A stretch of 64,000 nt of DNA from NCBI RefSeq assembly GCF_036226925.1, contig NZ_CP109031.1, positions 9,424,001 to 9,488,000 of the forward strand, given 5' to 3'. Under the pieces are notes generated by a model that ran no database searches, had not been told where the DNA came from, and saw only the letters and a program-made list of their open reading frames with translations. The DNA comes from Streptomyces sp. NBC_00659. GTDB lineage: Bacteria; Actinomycetota; Actinomycetes; Streptomycetales; Streptomycetaceae. Within the stretch, counting starts at the first letter, position 1; every line of letters begins with the position of its first letter. Of this stretch, positions 8,813 through 18,127 are shown piece by piece. The position numbers were made by a program, and so were the translations under genes.

Positions 8813-9368
8813 TCAGCGCGCGGCCGGCACGGGCGCGGGAGTCCCGTTCACGTCGAGGCGCCAGTCGCGCAGGGCGGCCAGCAGACCCGCCAGCATGAGC
8901 CCTTCACCGAGGTTGCCCAGCGGCGGCACCCTGAACGCGAGCGCGGAAGCGACGAAGACGGCGAGGGCGCCCAGGGCGACCCACGGCACCCCGTGACGTC
9001 TCCACACCACCACGCCGATCGCCAGCAGCGCCAGGATGGCGACGACCGCGGCGACGGGAGCCCCCGCGTCGGTGTAACGCAGGGTGTCCGCCCAGGTGCG
9101 GGGCTCCAGTTCGAGGCCGGGCAGGGTGGTGAGAACCCCGAGCACCGAGAGCGCTCCGGCGACCGCCCAGGCCCACCGTGCCGTACGCCGGCCCGGGCCG
9201 AGCAGCAGCGCCCCGCACACGACGGCCAGCGGGGTCAGGACCGCGTGTGCCGTGAACCGGCCCGTGTTGAGTGCCTCCAGAAGCGCGCCCTCTCCCGCCG
9301 CCGCACCCACGGCCACGACCAGTGAGTCGTACGCCAGGGCGAGGCCGAGGACGGCGATCCAGGGCGCT
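8813..9368 (-). pseudogene. Polytopic membrane protein cut by IS6
   Basis: About 185 residues of a hydrophobic protein with six or so membrane segments (for example WIAVLGLALAYDSLVVAVGA, VLTPLAVVCGALLL, AVVAILALLAIGVVVW). The 5' end is missing: coding sequence begins exactly at the left repeat of the IS6 element (NVTAPW is encoded across 9368). A longer open frame into the IS is a fusion artefact. The family is not recognised. Confidence 0.65.
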
Positions 9369-10213
9369 GTCACGTTGGCTGACCGGGTGGGATGATCTTC
9401 TGGTTGATCACGCTGGGAGGGGTCGTCCGTGGGGAGTGCGTCGCCGTCGTACAGGGGGCACCGGTACCCGGTCGAGGTGATCTCCCACTGCGTGTGGCTG
9501 TACTTCCGCTTCCCGCTCAGCTTCCGCGAGGTCGAGGAGTTGATGCTCCAGCGAGGCGTCATCGTCTCCTGCGAGACAGTGCGCCGCTGGTGCGCCAAGT
9601 TCGGCCAGGCCTACGCGAACGGACTGCGCCGCCGCCGGCCCCGGCCTGGGGACAAGTGGCACCTGGACGAGGTGTTCGTCAGGATCAACGGGGAGCTGAA
9701 GTACCTGTGGCGGGCCGTCGACCAGGACGGCAACGTCCTCGACATCCTCGTCCAGAACCGCCGCAACAAAGCCGCGGCCCGACGCTTCTTCCGCCGCCTG
9801 ATGAAGAAGACCCGGGCAGTGCCGAGGGTGATCATCACGGACAAGCTGCGTTCCTACGGCGCCGCTCACCGCGAAGTCATGCCCTCCGTCGAGCACCGCT
9901 CCCACAAGGGACTGAATAACCGGGCCGAGAACAGCCACCAGCCCACCAGGCAGCGTAAACGTGCCATGAAAGGCTTCCGCTCCGTCGGCGCGGCCCAGCG
10001 GTTCCTGTCCGCATTCAGCGGCATCTCACCCCACTTCCGACCCTACCGCCACCTGATGACCGCATCCCAACACCGAGCCGAGACGACCATCCGCCTCGCC
10101 ATCTGGGACCACGTCACCGGCGCTGCCAGCCGGCCCACCACGGCCTGACCACAGGCCCGGACCGCGGACCCCACCACGCCCCGACACGCCATCAGACACC
10201 CAACAACGTGACA
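9368..10213. mobile_element. IS6-family element
   Basis: The 10-bp ends TGTCACGTTG (9368-9377) and CAACGTGACA (10204-10213) are inverted repeats around one transposase; the length of about 846 bp fits IS6. The flanks are two different truncated genes (a membrane protein on the left, istB on the right) with no target duplication. Confidence 0.7.
9429..10148 (+). CDS. IS6-family transposase
   Basis: 239 aa from GTG 9429. It has the family order: GHRYPVEVISHCVWLYFRFP, LSFREVEELMLQRGV, an HTH region, the first DDE Asp in WHLDEVFVRI, the second in VIITDKLRSY and Glu in NNRAENSHQPTRQRER-like sequence (NRAENSHQPTRQRKRAMKGF). The protein looks complete. IS6 elements move by replicative cointegrate formation, which fits the mismatched flanking genes. 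Confidence 0.88.
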   Translation: MGSASPSYRGHRYPVEVISHCVWLYFRFPLSFREVEELMLQRGVIVSCETVRRWCAKFGQAYANGLRRRRPRPGDKWHLDEVFVRINGELKYLWRAVDQDGNVLDILVQNRRNKAAARRFFRRLMKKTRAVPRVIITDKLRSYGAAHREVMPSVEHRSHKGLNNRAENSHQPTRQRKRAMKGFRSVGAAQRFLSAFSGISPHFRPYRHLMTASQHRAETTIRLAIWDHVTGAASRPTTA

Positions 10214-10870
10214 ACGCCGGTTCGCGGTCTCGGCTTCGAAGGGGATGTAGCCGACCTCGTCCACCACGATCAGCGGGTAGCGGCTCAGCTTGGTGAGCTC
10301 GGCCTGGAGCCGTCCGGAGTGGTGGGCGGCGGCCAGGCGGTCGACCCACTCGGCCGCGGTGGCGAAGGCGACGCGGTGTCCGGTCTGACAGGCGCGGACG
10401 GCGAGGCCGATCGCCAGGTGTGTCTTCCCGGTGCCCGGCGGGCCCAGAAAGGCGGCGTTCTCCTTGCCGACGATGAAGTCGAACGTGCCCAGATGTGCGA
10501 GCTGTTGTCGCGTCATGCCGCGCAGATGGGTGACGTCGAGCTCCTCGATCGTCTTGACCGCGGGGAAACGGGCGGCACGTACTCTCGCCTCACCGCCGTG
10601 TGATTCGCAGGCGGAGACCTCGCGTTGGAGGCAGGCGACTAGGTACTCGGCGTGGGTCCAGGACTCCTTGCGGGCGCGTTCGGCGAGCCGGTCGGCGGCG
10701 TCCAGCAGGGCCGGGGCCTTCATCACGCGGGTGAGGAAAGCGAGGTCGGCGGCGGTCTGGGACCCGGTCCTGCGGCCCGCTGCGGTGCTTTCGGCCGGGG
10801 CACCGGTGGTGCGGGCATCAGCCGACCTCCCTGTCGCCGCTGCCTTCGATGACGGTGAACAGCCGGTCAT
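10214..10870 (-). pseudogene. istB: IstB-like ATPase, C-terminus removed by IS6
   Basis: The frame shows Walker A GPPGTGKTHLAIGLA and Walker B LIVVDEVGYIPFE, the AAA+ signature of IstB/DnaC-like helper ATPases that regulate IS21 transposase. Coding similarity stops after FEAETAN, at the IS6 boundary near 10214; the remaining open frame is IS6 sequence. The start is uncertain: the frame is open to 10870 and overlaps istA. The sensor regions are lost, so it should be inactive. Confidence 0.8.
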
Positions 10871-12059
10871 AGGAGCCGAGTTCGCGTTGCTCGACCTCGA
10901 CGAGCGGGCCGGCCCCGGCCTGGGTGGCCTGCTGATGGCGGGCCTGCCCGCGCATCGTCTGGCCCGCAGCGGCGTGATCGGGATCGGTGATGGTCTGGTG
11001 GCGGGCCCAGCAGCGGGGGTGGCGGGCGACGATCACGCCGCCGGGCGCCAGCGCGATGACTTCGTCGTTGTCGGTGAGCACGGTGACGTTGCGTCCGATC
11101 GCTTCGGGTTGCACGGAGTAGTCGTTGGTATCGACGCGGACGTAGTGGTCACGCCCGATGCGGGTCTGCATCCGCCACCAGGCGGGCGGGTCGACGGGCG
11201 GCAGGGTGAGCATCCCGGCCCGGTCGGTCTCCCAGCGGTCGGCGGGACGGGCCTGCAGGGTGCGGTGGATGCGCCGGTTGGCGACCGCCAGCCAGGCGGT
11301 CAGCTGGGTGTTGAAGTCGCCGGGGCCGCTGAACGTGCGGCCGGGCAGGAACGAGGTCTCGAGATAACCGTTCGCGCGTTCGACCAGCCCTTTCGCCTCG
11401 GGGCCACGGGGTCTGCAGAGGTAGATCCTGGTGGTGAGCAGGCCCGCGAACGCGGCGAACTCTGCGGTGAGTTTGCCGCGGCCGACCCCGGCCTCGTTGT
11501 CCCAGACCAGCGTTTTGGGCACGGCGCCCCACCCGTTCAGCAGCCGCCAGTGCCCGTCGATCAGGTCGCCGGTGGTGCGGGAGGGCAGCATCCGCGCGGC
11601 GATCACCCGCGAGTAGCCGGACACCATCACCAGGACCGGCGGTCGCCCCGTCTGCCCGTAGCCGAGCGGGATGTCCGCGTCGGGAAACCACAGGTCGCAC
11701 TGGGCCAGCTCGCCCGGCTGATAGGTCGTGCGGGAGACCGGGTCGACGGGAACATAGACGGGCCGCAGTTCCCGCACCCGCTCCTTGAGGACCGTCATCC
11801 CACGCTCCCATCCGATCCGCTCGGCGATCACGGTGGCAGGCATCGTCGGGGTCTCCCTGAGCAGCTCACGGATCTGCACCTCGACCGCGTCGACCACCGA
11901 GCCTTTGGCCGGCCGCTCGTACTTCGGCGGCCGATCACTCGCCAGTGCACGCTTCACCGTGTTCTTCGAGATGCCCAGATGCCGGGCGATCGCCCGGATC
12001 GGCATCTGCTCGGCCCGGTGCAGCCTGCGGATCTCTGCCCAGTCCTCCACGCGGATCAC
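10818..12059 (-). CDS. istA: IstA transposase of IS21
   Basis: 413 aa. HTH at the N-terminus (MPIRAIARHLGISKNTVKRAL), then a DDE core: Asp in GELAQCDLWFPDADIPL, Asp in VWDNEAG, Glu in GLVERANGYLETSF. The C-terminal beta-barrel portion (YSVQPEAIGRNVTV) is present, so the protein looks complete. It needs IstB, whose gene here is truncated, so the element should be stalled. Confidence 0.87.
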   Translation of the reverse strand: MIRVEDWAEIRRLHRAEQMPIRAIARHLGISKNTVKRALASDRPPKYERPAKGSVVDAVEVQIRELLRETPTMPATVIAERIGWERGMTVLKERVRELRPVYVPVDPVSRTTYQPGELAQCDLWFPDADIPLGYGQTGRPPVLVMVSGYSRVIAARMLPSRTTGDLIDGHWRLLNGWGAVPKTLVWDNEAGVGRGKLTAEFAAFAGLLTTRIYLCRPRGPEAKGLVERANGYLETSFLPGRTFSGPGDFNTQLTAWLAVANRRIHRTLQARPADRWETDRAGMLTLPPVDPPAWWRMQTRIGRDHYVRVDTNDYSVQPEAIGRNVTVLTDNDEVIALAPGGVIVARHPRCWARHQTITDPDHAAAGQTMRGQARHQQATQAGAGPLVEVEQRELGSYDRLFTVIEGSGDREVG

Positions 12060-12150
12060 CCTTCCCTCCTGACCTTCCGATCAAGATCAGGTTCAGGCGA
12101 AGACCACCGAGAGGGTCACTTTTGATCCGCCGTCAGAGGGTCAGAATTCA

Positions 12151-13886
12151 GGTTCTGGATCACTTTCAGTGCCGGGACCACGGAGGGTCACCGAAACCGC
12201 GATCATGAACGGCATCGCGCGGTGAGGAGGACCCGTTTGCGGAGCAGGTCGAAGTTGGCTCGGCCGAACATCTGCCGCTTCAACATCTTGATCTTGTTGT
12301 TCTGACCCTCGACCGCGCCGGAACTGTAGCAAAGGCTGAGGCCGGCGACGACGGCATCGAGGTCCTGGCCGAGACCGGTGACGAAGGTATGAAGGGCGGG
12401 CAGGTCGTCGGCCTGGACACTCGGGATCCACTGGTTCAGGTCCCGGCCCTGACGGTTGTTCATGAGCTCGGCAAATGTGCGGACGTGGTGGGCGGTGCGG
12501 TCGAGCGCGGGGCAGCGAGCCAGGATCGCTTTGAGCTGCTGGGTCTGGCCCTCGGTGAGGCGGTCTGGATGGCGGGTGAGCCAGCTGGTCACGTTCCGCA
12601 CGGACGGCGCCTTGCGGGGCGGGTCATGCGGGAAGTTCTCGCGGAGTTTGGCCACGTAGACCTTCACCACGTTCTCGCCGCCGGGGTAGCCACGTTCGCG
12701 TACTTCCTCGAACAGGCGGCGGGCGATGGTGCAGCCCTCCGTCCACCGCTGGTGCAGGTAAGGCTTGTAGGGGTCGAGGATGCTGGCTCGGCCGGTCCAC
12801 CGGCCGACCAGGAGTTCGTCCGCGCTTGCCGCATTGGCGAAGCGGCGGACGGTATTACGGGCCAGCCCCTGTTGGCGGGCGATCGCGCGCAGTCCGATGC
12901 CCTGCTCGAGGAGAGCGTGGACAGCCGCGTGCTGTTGCCGGACACGGTCGGAGAGTCGGCCGGTTGTCCGCGGTCCTCTGGGAGAGGGCAGATCAAGGTT
13001 CGTGTTCTCCGTGTCCGCGACGGCCTGGGCCGTGGCGGCGTCGTGCGGCTCACATAGCAGAGCTCGATGTTGGACGACTGTCTTCTCGACGGCCTCGGCG
13101 AGGTTCGACCAGATCTGCCACCGGTCCGCGACGTGGATGGCGTTCGGGGCGCCGAGCCGTCCGGCCTCGGCATAGGCGGTGGAGCGGTCCCGACAGATCA
13201 CCTCGATCCCGGGATGGTCGGCGATCCACCGGGCGACCGTCGACGTCGTCCGGTCCGGAAGCAGGTCGATGGGCTGGCGGGTTTCGATGTCGATCAGGAT
13301 CGTGCCGTACTTGTGGCCCTTGCGCAGCGCGAAGTCATCCACCCCGAGCACCCGCGGTGTCGAGGTCTCGGGCTCCGGCAGGCGACGGATCAACCGCAGC
13401 AGAGTCGACCTGCTCACCCCGACTGCCAGAGTCTGGGACAGGCGGGCACCGGCACGGCCGGCCAGCATCACCGCCACACGCTCCAGCACCGTCTGCAGCC
13501 CGGCGCTGCGTCGGCCATGCCGGACGGTCAGTCCGTCGACCTGCTCGGCGAACGTCGCCTGCCTGCATAAACGTTGGCCGCAGCGGAACCGCCGCACCTG
13601 TAACTCGATCAGCACAGGGCGGCCGCCGACCGAACTGTCGGCGAGCCGCCGTACGTACCGGCTGTGCACCCGAGACGACAGCGTCCCGCACGCTGGACGT
13701 ACGGCCCGCTCCGCAACCGCCCGGGCCCGCACGGCCACCAACTCGCCGTCAGGCACAACGTTTTCAATCACGACACTTTGGACTTGGTGGAACCACAAGT
13801 TCTGGAGGAGGACATCACCCACGACCGTTCATGATCGCGGTTTCGGTGACCCTCCGTGGTCCCGGCACTGAAAGTGATCCAGAACC
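12151..13886. mobile_element. ISL3-family element with 62-bp perfect inverted repeats
   Basis: 12151-12212 and 13825-13886 are exact reverse complements over 62 bp, far longer than the usual 15-40 bp of ISL3. The 8-bp direct repeat AGAATTCA flanks it (12143-12150 and 13887-13894), the target duplication size of ISL3. Both features point to a recent, intact insertion. Confidence 0.93.
12203..13822 (-). CDS. ISL3-family transposase
   Basis: 539 aa. N-terminal zinc-binding region, then the DDE domain: RVLGVDDFALRKGHKYGT, EVICRDRSTAYAEA, and the C-terminal SSGAVEGQNNKIKMLKRQMF with catalytic Glu. A central HTH (GIGLRAIARQQGLARNTVRRF) is of the family type. The zinc region reads RPACG where relatives usually have a CPxCG pair, so one metal-binding Cys may be missing. 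The stop lies within the left terminal repeat. Otherwise full length. Confidence 0.9.
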   Translation of the reverse strand: MGDVLLQNLWFHQVQSVVIENVVPDGELVAVRARAVAERAVRPACGTLSSRVHSRYVRRLADSSVGGRPVLIELQVRRFRCGQRLCRQATFAEQVDGLTVRHGRRSAGLQTVLERVAVMLAGRAGARLSQTLAVGVSRSTLLRLIRRLPEPETSTPRVLGVDDFALRKGHKYGTILIDIETRQPIDLLPDRTTSTVARWIADHPGIEVICRDRSTAYAEAGRLGAPNAIHVADRWQIWSNLAEAVEKTVVQHRALLCEPHDAATAQAVADTENTNLDLPSPRGPRTTGRLSDRVRQQHAAVHALLEQGIGLRAIARQQGLARNTVRRFANAASADELLVGRWTGRASILDPYKPYLHQRWTEGCTIARRLFEEVRERGYPGGENVVKVYVAKLRENFPHDPPRKAPSVRNVTSWLTRHPDRLTEGQTQQLKAILARCPALDRTAHHVRTFAELMNNRQGRDLNQWIPSVQADDLPALHTFVTGLGQDLDAVVAGLSLCYSSGAVEGQNNKIKMLKRQMFGRANFDLLRKRVLLTARCRS

Positions 13887-13894
13887 AGAATTCA

Positions 13895-14456
13895 GGCGTC
13901 GCCGAGACCGCGTCTGGACCGCGCCCTGAAGAAGATCGCGAAGCGGGGCGGAGTGGTCGTCCTGCTGGACGGCACCCTGATCCGCACCCGACACCGCACC
14001 GGAACGGACAACCGTAAGAACTACTCAGGCAAGCACAAGTCCCATGGCCTGCTGTTCCTCGCGCTGACCGACGAGAAGGGCAACCTGATCTGGATCTCCT
14101 CGGCCCGGCCCGGCCGGTCCAGCGAGATCACCACCGCCCGCCACGACAAGATCACCGCACACCTCCGCGAGGCCGGCCTTGGCGCCTTGGCCGACCTCGG
14201 CTTCGTAGGCCTGGACAACCAGCCCGACGACGACCCGGTGATCATCACCGGCCGCAAGGCCACCAAGAACCGCAGACTCACCGCCGCGGAGAAGGAAGCG
14301 AACCGCCTGCTGAACCGCGAACGCGCCGCCGTCGAGCACGGCTTCGCCAACCTCAAGTCCTGGCGCGTCCTCACCAAGGTCCGCATGAGCACCTGCCACG
14401 CGACCACCCTCCTGCGGGCCCTCCTCGTCCTTGCGAACGCCGAAGTCCAGAGGTGA
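13895..14456 (+). pseudogene. IS5-family (DDE_Tnp_4) transposase, 5' end missing
   Basis: About 185 residues remain: VVVLLDGTLIRTRHRTG (first Asp), KHKSHGLLFLALTDEKG, ADLGFVGLDN (second Asp), and ERAAVEHGFANLKSWRVL (Glu). The reading frame is open back to the ISL3 target duplication, where the N-terminal HTH domain should be. A GTG at 13953 would give a 167-aa product without the DNA-binding domain. Confidence 0.8.
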
Positions 14457-14862
14457 CAGACGATCTCCCCGGAACGATCAAGTTCCTGACCCGCACGAGT
14501 CCGCCACTCCCACCCCACACCAGCCCCGTGACCTGCGAGATCAGGATGAAACGATCTCAATGATGGAGCTGCGTCCCTGCCTGGTCGACCGGAAGGGCCG
14601 GGCAACGACCTCGTCAGCTGTCAGATATGGTCCGGCCCCGCTCCTCCTGGGGGAGCGGGGCCGGCGATGTCCATGGTGCTCAGCGGTCTTGGGCGGGGGT
14701 ATAGAGCTCGCTCAGCAGGCTTCTCTTGGTCGCGACGAGATCAGCGGGAGACTATGCACGCCCACGGGTGGGCCCTCGCCGCGCAGCCCGCCCGGCCACC
14801 TGTGCCTCGTGCCGCGTGGGCAAGGCTGAGTCGAGTGGGGACACGGCACGGGACCCGGGAAG
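14457..14862. other. Intergenic with a strong hairpin
   Basis: No gene is supported. It holds the end of the IS5 remnant and the terminator at 14632-14664. Confidence 0.6.
14632..14664. terminator. 13-bp GC hairpin terminator
   Basis: CCGGCCCCGCTCC (14632-14644) pairs perfectly with 14652-14664 around a 7-nt loop. It lies 200 nt beyond the methyltransferase stop and could end transcription from either side. Confidence 0.7.
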
Positions 14863-15555
14863 TCACCTCGAGCGGACGCACCGACGGACTCGGAAGAGCC
14901 GACATGAGACCGGGTTGCTGTCCTCAGGCGCGTCGAGGACGTCGATCTTGTCCACCAGGAATCCGTGTTCGACGAGGAGGTCCTCCCATAGCGTTGGGCC
15001 GAGGATCCACATCTGCACGTTCAGGGGCTCCCAGCCGGCGAGTGGAAGGATCTCAGGGTGGGCGGTGACCCTTTGGAAGGGGCCGCGGCCCGCTGCGTTG
15101 GTGTGCAGAACGGAGAAGAACAAGCGGCCGTCCGGCTTCAGTGCGGTGGCGATGGCAGGCAGGAGCCGGTGCGGGTCGATGTAGCCGAAGCCGTGGATCG
15201 AGTAGATCACGTCGTAAGGCTCGGCCTTCTTCAGGTACTCGACGGCGTCGGCGTGGATCAGGTTGAGTCCAGGCACATTGGCGTAGCGGGTAACAGCGCG
15301 TTCGTGCTGGGTGGTGGAGACTTCGACGGCGTGGACCACGGCGCCGTGCTCGCGCACCAGGTGGGCGGCGTACTTGCCGACTCCTGAGCCGATGCCGAGG
15401 ACCCTCTTGCCGGACAGGTCGCCCATTACCTCGGCACCGGGGCCGCCCGGCCAGAAGCCCCAGTTGATGCGGTCGGCATCGGGGATGTCGGTGCCGCGGT
15501 CGATGTGGTGTCTGCCGTACGCGGTCCAGGCAGCCAGGTTCTGCTCGCTGCTCAC
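14863..15555 (-). CDS. Class I SAM-dependent methyltransferase
   Basis: 230 aa from GTG 15555, with GGAG 9 nt upstream. Motif I is VLGIGSGVGKYAAHLV (about residues 50-65), followed by the acidic end of strand 2 in VHAVEVS, YDVIYSIHGFGY and LKPDGRLFFSVLH (motif IV/V area). N-terminal NWGFWPGGPGAEVM resembles methyltransferases of secondary metabolism and small-molecule tailoring. It is 26 nt downstream of a truncated methyltransferase, so they were probably one operon. The longer open frame up to 16200 is chance. Substrate unknown. Confidence 0.8.
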   Translation of the reverse strand: MSSEQNLAAWTAYGRHHIDRGTDIPDADRINWGFWPGGPGAEVMGDLSGKRVLGIGSGVGKYAAHLVREHGAVVHAVEVSTTQHERAVTRYANVPGLNLIHADAVEYLKKAEPYDVIYSIHGFGYIDPHRLLPAIATALKPDGRLFFSVLHTNAAGRGPFQRVTAHPEILPLAGWEPLNVQMWILGPTLWEDLLVEHGFLVDKIDVLDAPEDSNPVSCRLFRVRRCVRSR

Positions 15556-15581
15556 GATGGTGTTCTCCGATCGAAAGGGGG

Positions 15582-15857
15582 CTATGGGCGCAGGGCGAAG
15601 CAGGCCAACCGGTCGAGATCGAGGGCGGTCACGGTGGACCAGCGGGAGGTGAGGAGTTCGACGTCGGGGGCGGTAATGCCCAGGCTCTTGAGGGGATCGT
15701 CCTCGGCCCGCCGGTTGGCGAGCTCGGTGACCACCCAGAAGGTCCCGCCGGGGGCAAGGAGTTGACGGACCCTGTTCATGAAGGCGCCCTTGTCGGTGAT
15801 GAACCGGAAGACGAGCCGGCAGGTGATGACCGCGTACGCCAGATCGGGAAGCTCGCT
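15582..15857 (-). pseudogene. Second methyltransferase, 5' end removed by IS630
   Basis: About 91 C-terminal residues remain, starting at SELPDLAYAVITCRLVFRF at the IS630 TA duplication. LLAPGGTFWVVTELANRR is the methyltransferase motif after strand 5. The missing N-terminal SAM-binding half is not present beyond the neighbouring IS cluster, so material was deleted as well as interrupted. Confidence 0.7.
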
Positions 15858-15871
15858 TAGTGCTGGATTCC

Positions 15872-17028
15872 TCAAACGGTGTACACGTATCGGCGTCGTA
15901 GGGAGCGGGTTGGCGGTGCTGTTCTGCCCCAGATCCATGGGCCGGCATGGGAGTTGAGCTGGTTGGTTGCGAGGGTTGTGGCTTGGGCGATGTCGTCGGG
16001 GTTGGCGAAGGAGCGGCCGGCGAGGGCGGCTTTGCGGAAGATGCGCCACCAGCCTTCTTGGAGGTTGAGCCAGCACGCGCCGACGGGGATGAAGGCGTGG
16101 TGGATGCGGGGATGGTCCTCGAGCCAGGTCCGGGTGGACAGGCTGTTGTGGCTGGACAGGTTGTCGGTGACGATCCAGATCTCCCCGTCCGGGTTGGCAT
16201 TTTCGACCTGTTGCAGGAACTGCTGGTAGAAGACGCTGTTGCGGGAGGACGCTGTCATGGTCAGGGCCTGGCCGTCGGCCGGCCGTAGACCGCCGTAGAC
16301 CCAGGTTTTCTCCGGTCCGCGGCTGTAGTCGAGCTCCGCCTTGATCCGATGCCCGTTGGGTGACCAGGCGGGTGCGGGCGGGAAGGTCCGGGGGATCACC
16401 GGCCCCAGCTCGTCGGCGCAGATCACCGTCGCACCGTCGGGCGGGTGGGTGTAGAGGCCGATGATCCTTGTCCTTTTGGGACGAAGTCCGGGTCCTTCGA
16501 TCGCATCCAGGACCGGGTACGGCGCCAGCGCACGCCCTCGGCGAGCAGGATGCGTCTGACCTGTGAGCGGCCCACCTCGATTCCTTCGGCCTGTGCTGCT
16601 GTGGCCAGGGAATCTAGCGTCCACTCGGGCGGTCCTGACTCATCGAAGGCCCACAGTTCCCCGACGGGCTCCCACCGCAGTCGTCCCGGCGGGATGGTCT
16701 TGACCAGGGAGATGATCTGGGATCGTTCCTGTTCGGTGATGCGTCGCTTGCGGCCCTGCCCGCCCAGATCATCCAGTCCCTGCAGGCCCAGGCGGTTGAA
16801 GCGGTGCAGCCAGCAGCGGACCGTTTTCTGGCTGCAGTCCAGCTCCACGGCGATCGCAGGGACCCGCAGCCCCGACCAGCTCAGCTCGATCATCCGGGCC
16901 CGCATCACCACATCCCGAGGAGCCTTCCGTGCCCGCGACAACCTGCGAACGAGAGCCCGCTCGTCCTCGTCACGCCCCGGTCGCGCCCATAAAACCATCG
17001 CCCAGCACCCGCCCCCGAGCACCCGCAA
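15872..17028 (-). CDS. IS630 transposase made by programmed -1 frameshift
   Basis: Frame 0 (17028 to 16423) encodes the HTH half (DCSQKTVRCWLHRFNRLGLQ). Frame -1 (to 15872) encodes the DDE half: CADELGPVIPR, IVTDNLSSHNSL, LNLQEGWWRIFRKAAL (Glu in place of the usual LNxxE). Read through C CCA AAA at 16480-16474, the product becomes SKDPDFVPK-RTRIIGLYTH, which restores a normal IS630 sequence with no lost residue. The full product is about 384 aa. Without slippage only the DNA-binding half is made, a possible self-inhibitor. Confidence 0.82.
16474..16480 (-). promoter_or_regulatory. Canonical -1 slippery heptamer C CCA AAA
   Basis: On the minus strand the zero-frame codons are CCA AAA preceded by C, an exact X XXY YYZ site. 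The -1 frame then reads AGG ACA AGG, in register with the downstream DDE domain. Confidence 0.82.
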
Positions 17029-17078
17029 CTACCCCGCCACCAGCACATATACCCAGTCAAAGAGGAATCCAGCACTAA

Positions 17079-18125
17079 CGAGCTCGTGCACGGTAGGCGG
17101 TGAGACGTCGAGCCTGGATGGTTGATCATGGTCGGGTGGTGGGGAACTCGACGCGCGCGGTGATCATCAGCAATCGGCGGATCACGGGGCTGACTGCCGG
17201 AGTGATTGCTGAACTCGTCGAGGAGATCGGACCGTTGTGGCATGAGCGTCATCAGGCGAGGCTTGCCGCTCGCCCGCGGCAGAGAGCTGTGGGCGCCGGC
17301 GCGAAGTACCGGCTGGTGTTCGTCGACCGACTGCTGGCCACGCTGGTCCATCTTCGTCACGGGGTCACCCATGATGTGCTGGCCTGCTGGTTTGGAGCGG
17401 ACCGCTCCACTATCACCCGGGCCATCGGTGAGGTGCGGCCCCTGCTCGCCGAGCGGGGCTGCACCGTCAGCCCCGACGTGCGGCTGCGGTCTCTGGCTGA
17501 GGTTGTCGACCATCTCGGCGCGAGCGGGACGACCGGCATCGTCGACGGCACCGAGATCCGGGTCCGTCGGCCCGCCGCCGGACGCAAGGACCGCGACAAG
17601 TTCATTTCCGGCAAGAACAAGCAGAACGCCGTCAAGTCCATGGTGGTCACGGACGGCGGAGGCCGCGTGCTGTGGTGCAGCCCGGCCCGTCCCGCAAGCT
17701 GCGCGGACATCACCCACGCCCGCCAGTTAGGGCTGGTAAAACTCCTGGCCGACGGGCCTGCAGTCGAGATCCTGGCTGATGCCGGCTACCAGGGACTGGG
17801 CGCCCAGCCCGGTGGCCGGGTGGTGACACCACCGCACCGCAAGTTCAAGAAGAACGCCCCGGACTGGTACGAGGAGATGCACGAGCGCCAGCGCAAGGCG
17901 CACTCATCACGACGTATCCGTGTCGAGCACGGCATCGCCCATCTGAAGAACTGGCGGGCCCTGGCCCGCCACCTCGGTCGCCGCGAGCACATCAGCGACA
18001 CCGTCCAAGCCATCGCCAGCCTGCTGTCCCACCAGCAGACCGCGGACCTGAACCCGACACGGCAGATGTGAAGCCGGGCCGCACCGAAGTTCGCGACGTC
18101 TCACCGCCTACCGTGCACGAGCTCG
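17079..18125. mobile_element. IS5-family element with 32-bp perfect repeats
   Basis: 17079-17110 and 18094-18125 are perfect 32-bp inverted repeats. The 3-bp sequence TAA flanks both ends (17076-17078, 18126-18128) and fits an IS5-subgroup duplication. The element inserted immediately beside the IS630 end. Confidence 0.9.
17118..18071 (+). CDS. IS5-family transposase (DDE_Tnp_4)
   Basis: About 317 aa from ATG 17118; GTG 17160 is an alternative, and the earliest codon at 17100 lies inside the terminal repeat. It has a helix-turn-helix (THDVLACWFGADRSTITRAI), the DDE residues in GIVDGTEIRVRRP, EILADAGYQGLG and RIRVEHGIAHLKNWR, and appears complete, so this copy could be active. Confidence 0.88.
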   Translation: MVDHGRVVGNSTRAVIISNRRITGLTAGVIAELVEEIGPLWHERHQARLAARPRQRAVGAGAKYRLVFVDRLLATLVHLRHGVTHDVLACWFGADRSTITRAIGEVRPLLAERGCTVSPDVRLRSLAEVVDHLGASGTTGIVDGTEIRVRRPAAGRKDRDKFISGKNKQNAVKSMVVTDGGGRVLWCSPARPASCADITHARQLGLVKLLADGPAVEILADAGYQGLGAQPGGRVVTPPHRKFKKNAPDWYEEMHERQRKAHSSRRIRVEHGIAHLKNWRALARHLGRREHISDTVQAIASLLSHQQTADLNPTRQM

Positions 18126-18127
18126 TA

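Larger units (their letters stand above)
10214..12150. mobile_element. IS21-family element, truncated on the left
   Basis: istA and the first two-thirds of istB lie on the minus strand. The istB side ends at the IS6 repeat. On the istA side, repeated GAGGGTCA motifs at 12111-12118 and 12137-12144 look like IS21 terminal repeats, and the ISL3 element begins at 12151. Both neighbours therefore inserted into or recombined with this IS21. Confidence 0.6.
15860..17075. mobile_element. IS630-family element using -1 frameshifting
   Basis: 14-bp inverted repeats (GTGCTGGATTCCTC at 15860-15873; complement at 17062-17075) are flanked by TA at 15858-15859 and 17076-17077. It contains two overlapping transposase frames that join at a slippery heptamer. 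Confidence 0.85.

Noticed and set aside
10431-12125. A plus-strand open frame of 564 codons opposite istA.
   Set aside because: Antisense of the IS21 genes; low-complexity Gly/Asp/Arg composition.
14863-16200. A 445-codon open frame covering both methyltransferase pieces and part of IS630.
   Set aside because: It is an accidental fusion across an IS end; the RBS at 15555 and the TA duplication define the real boundaries.
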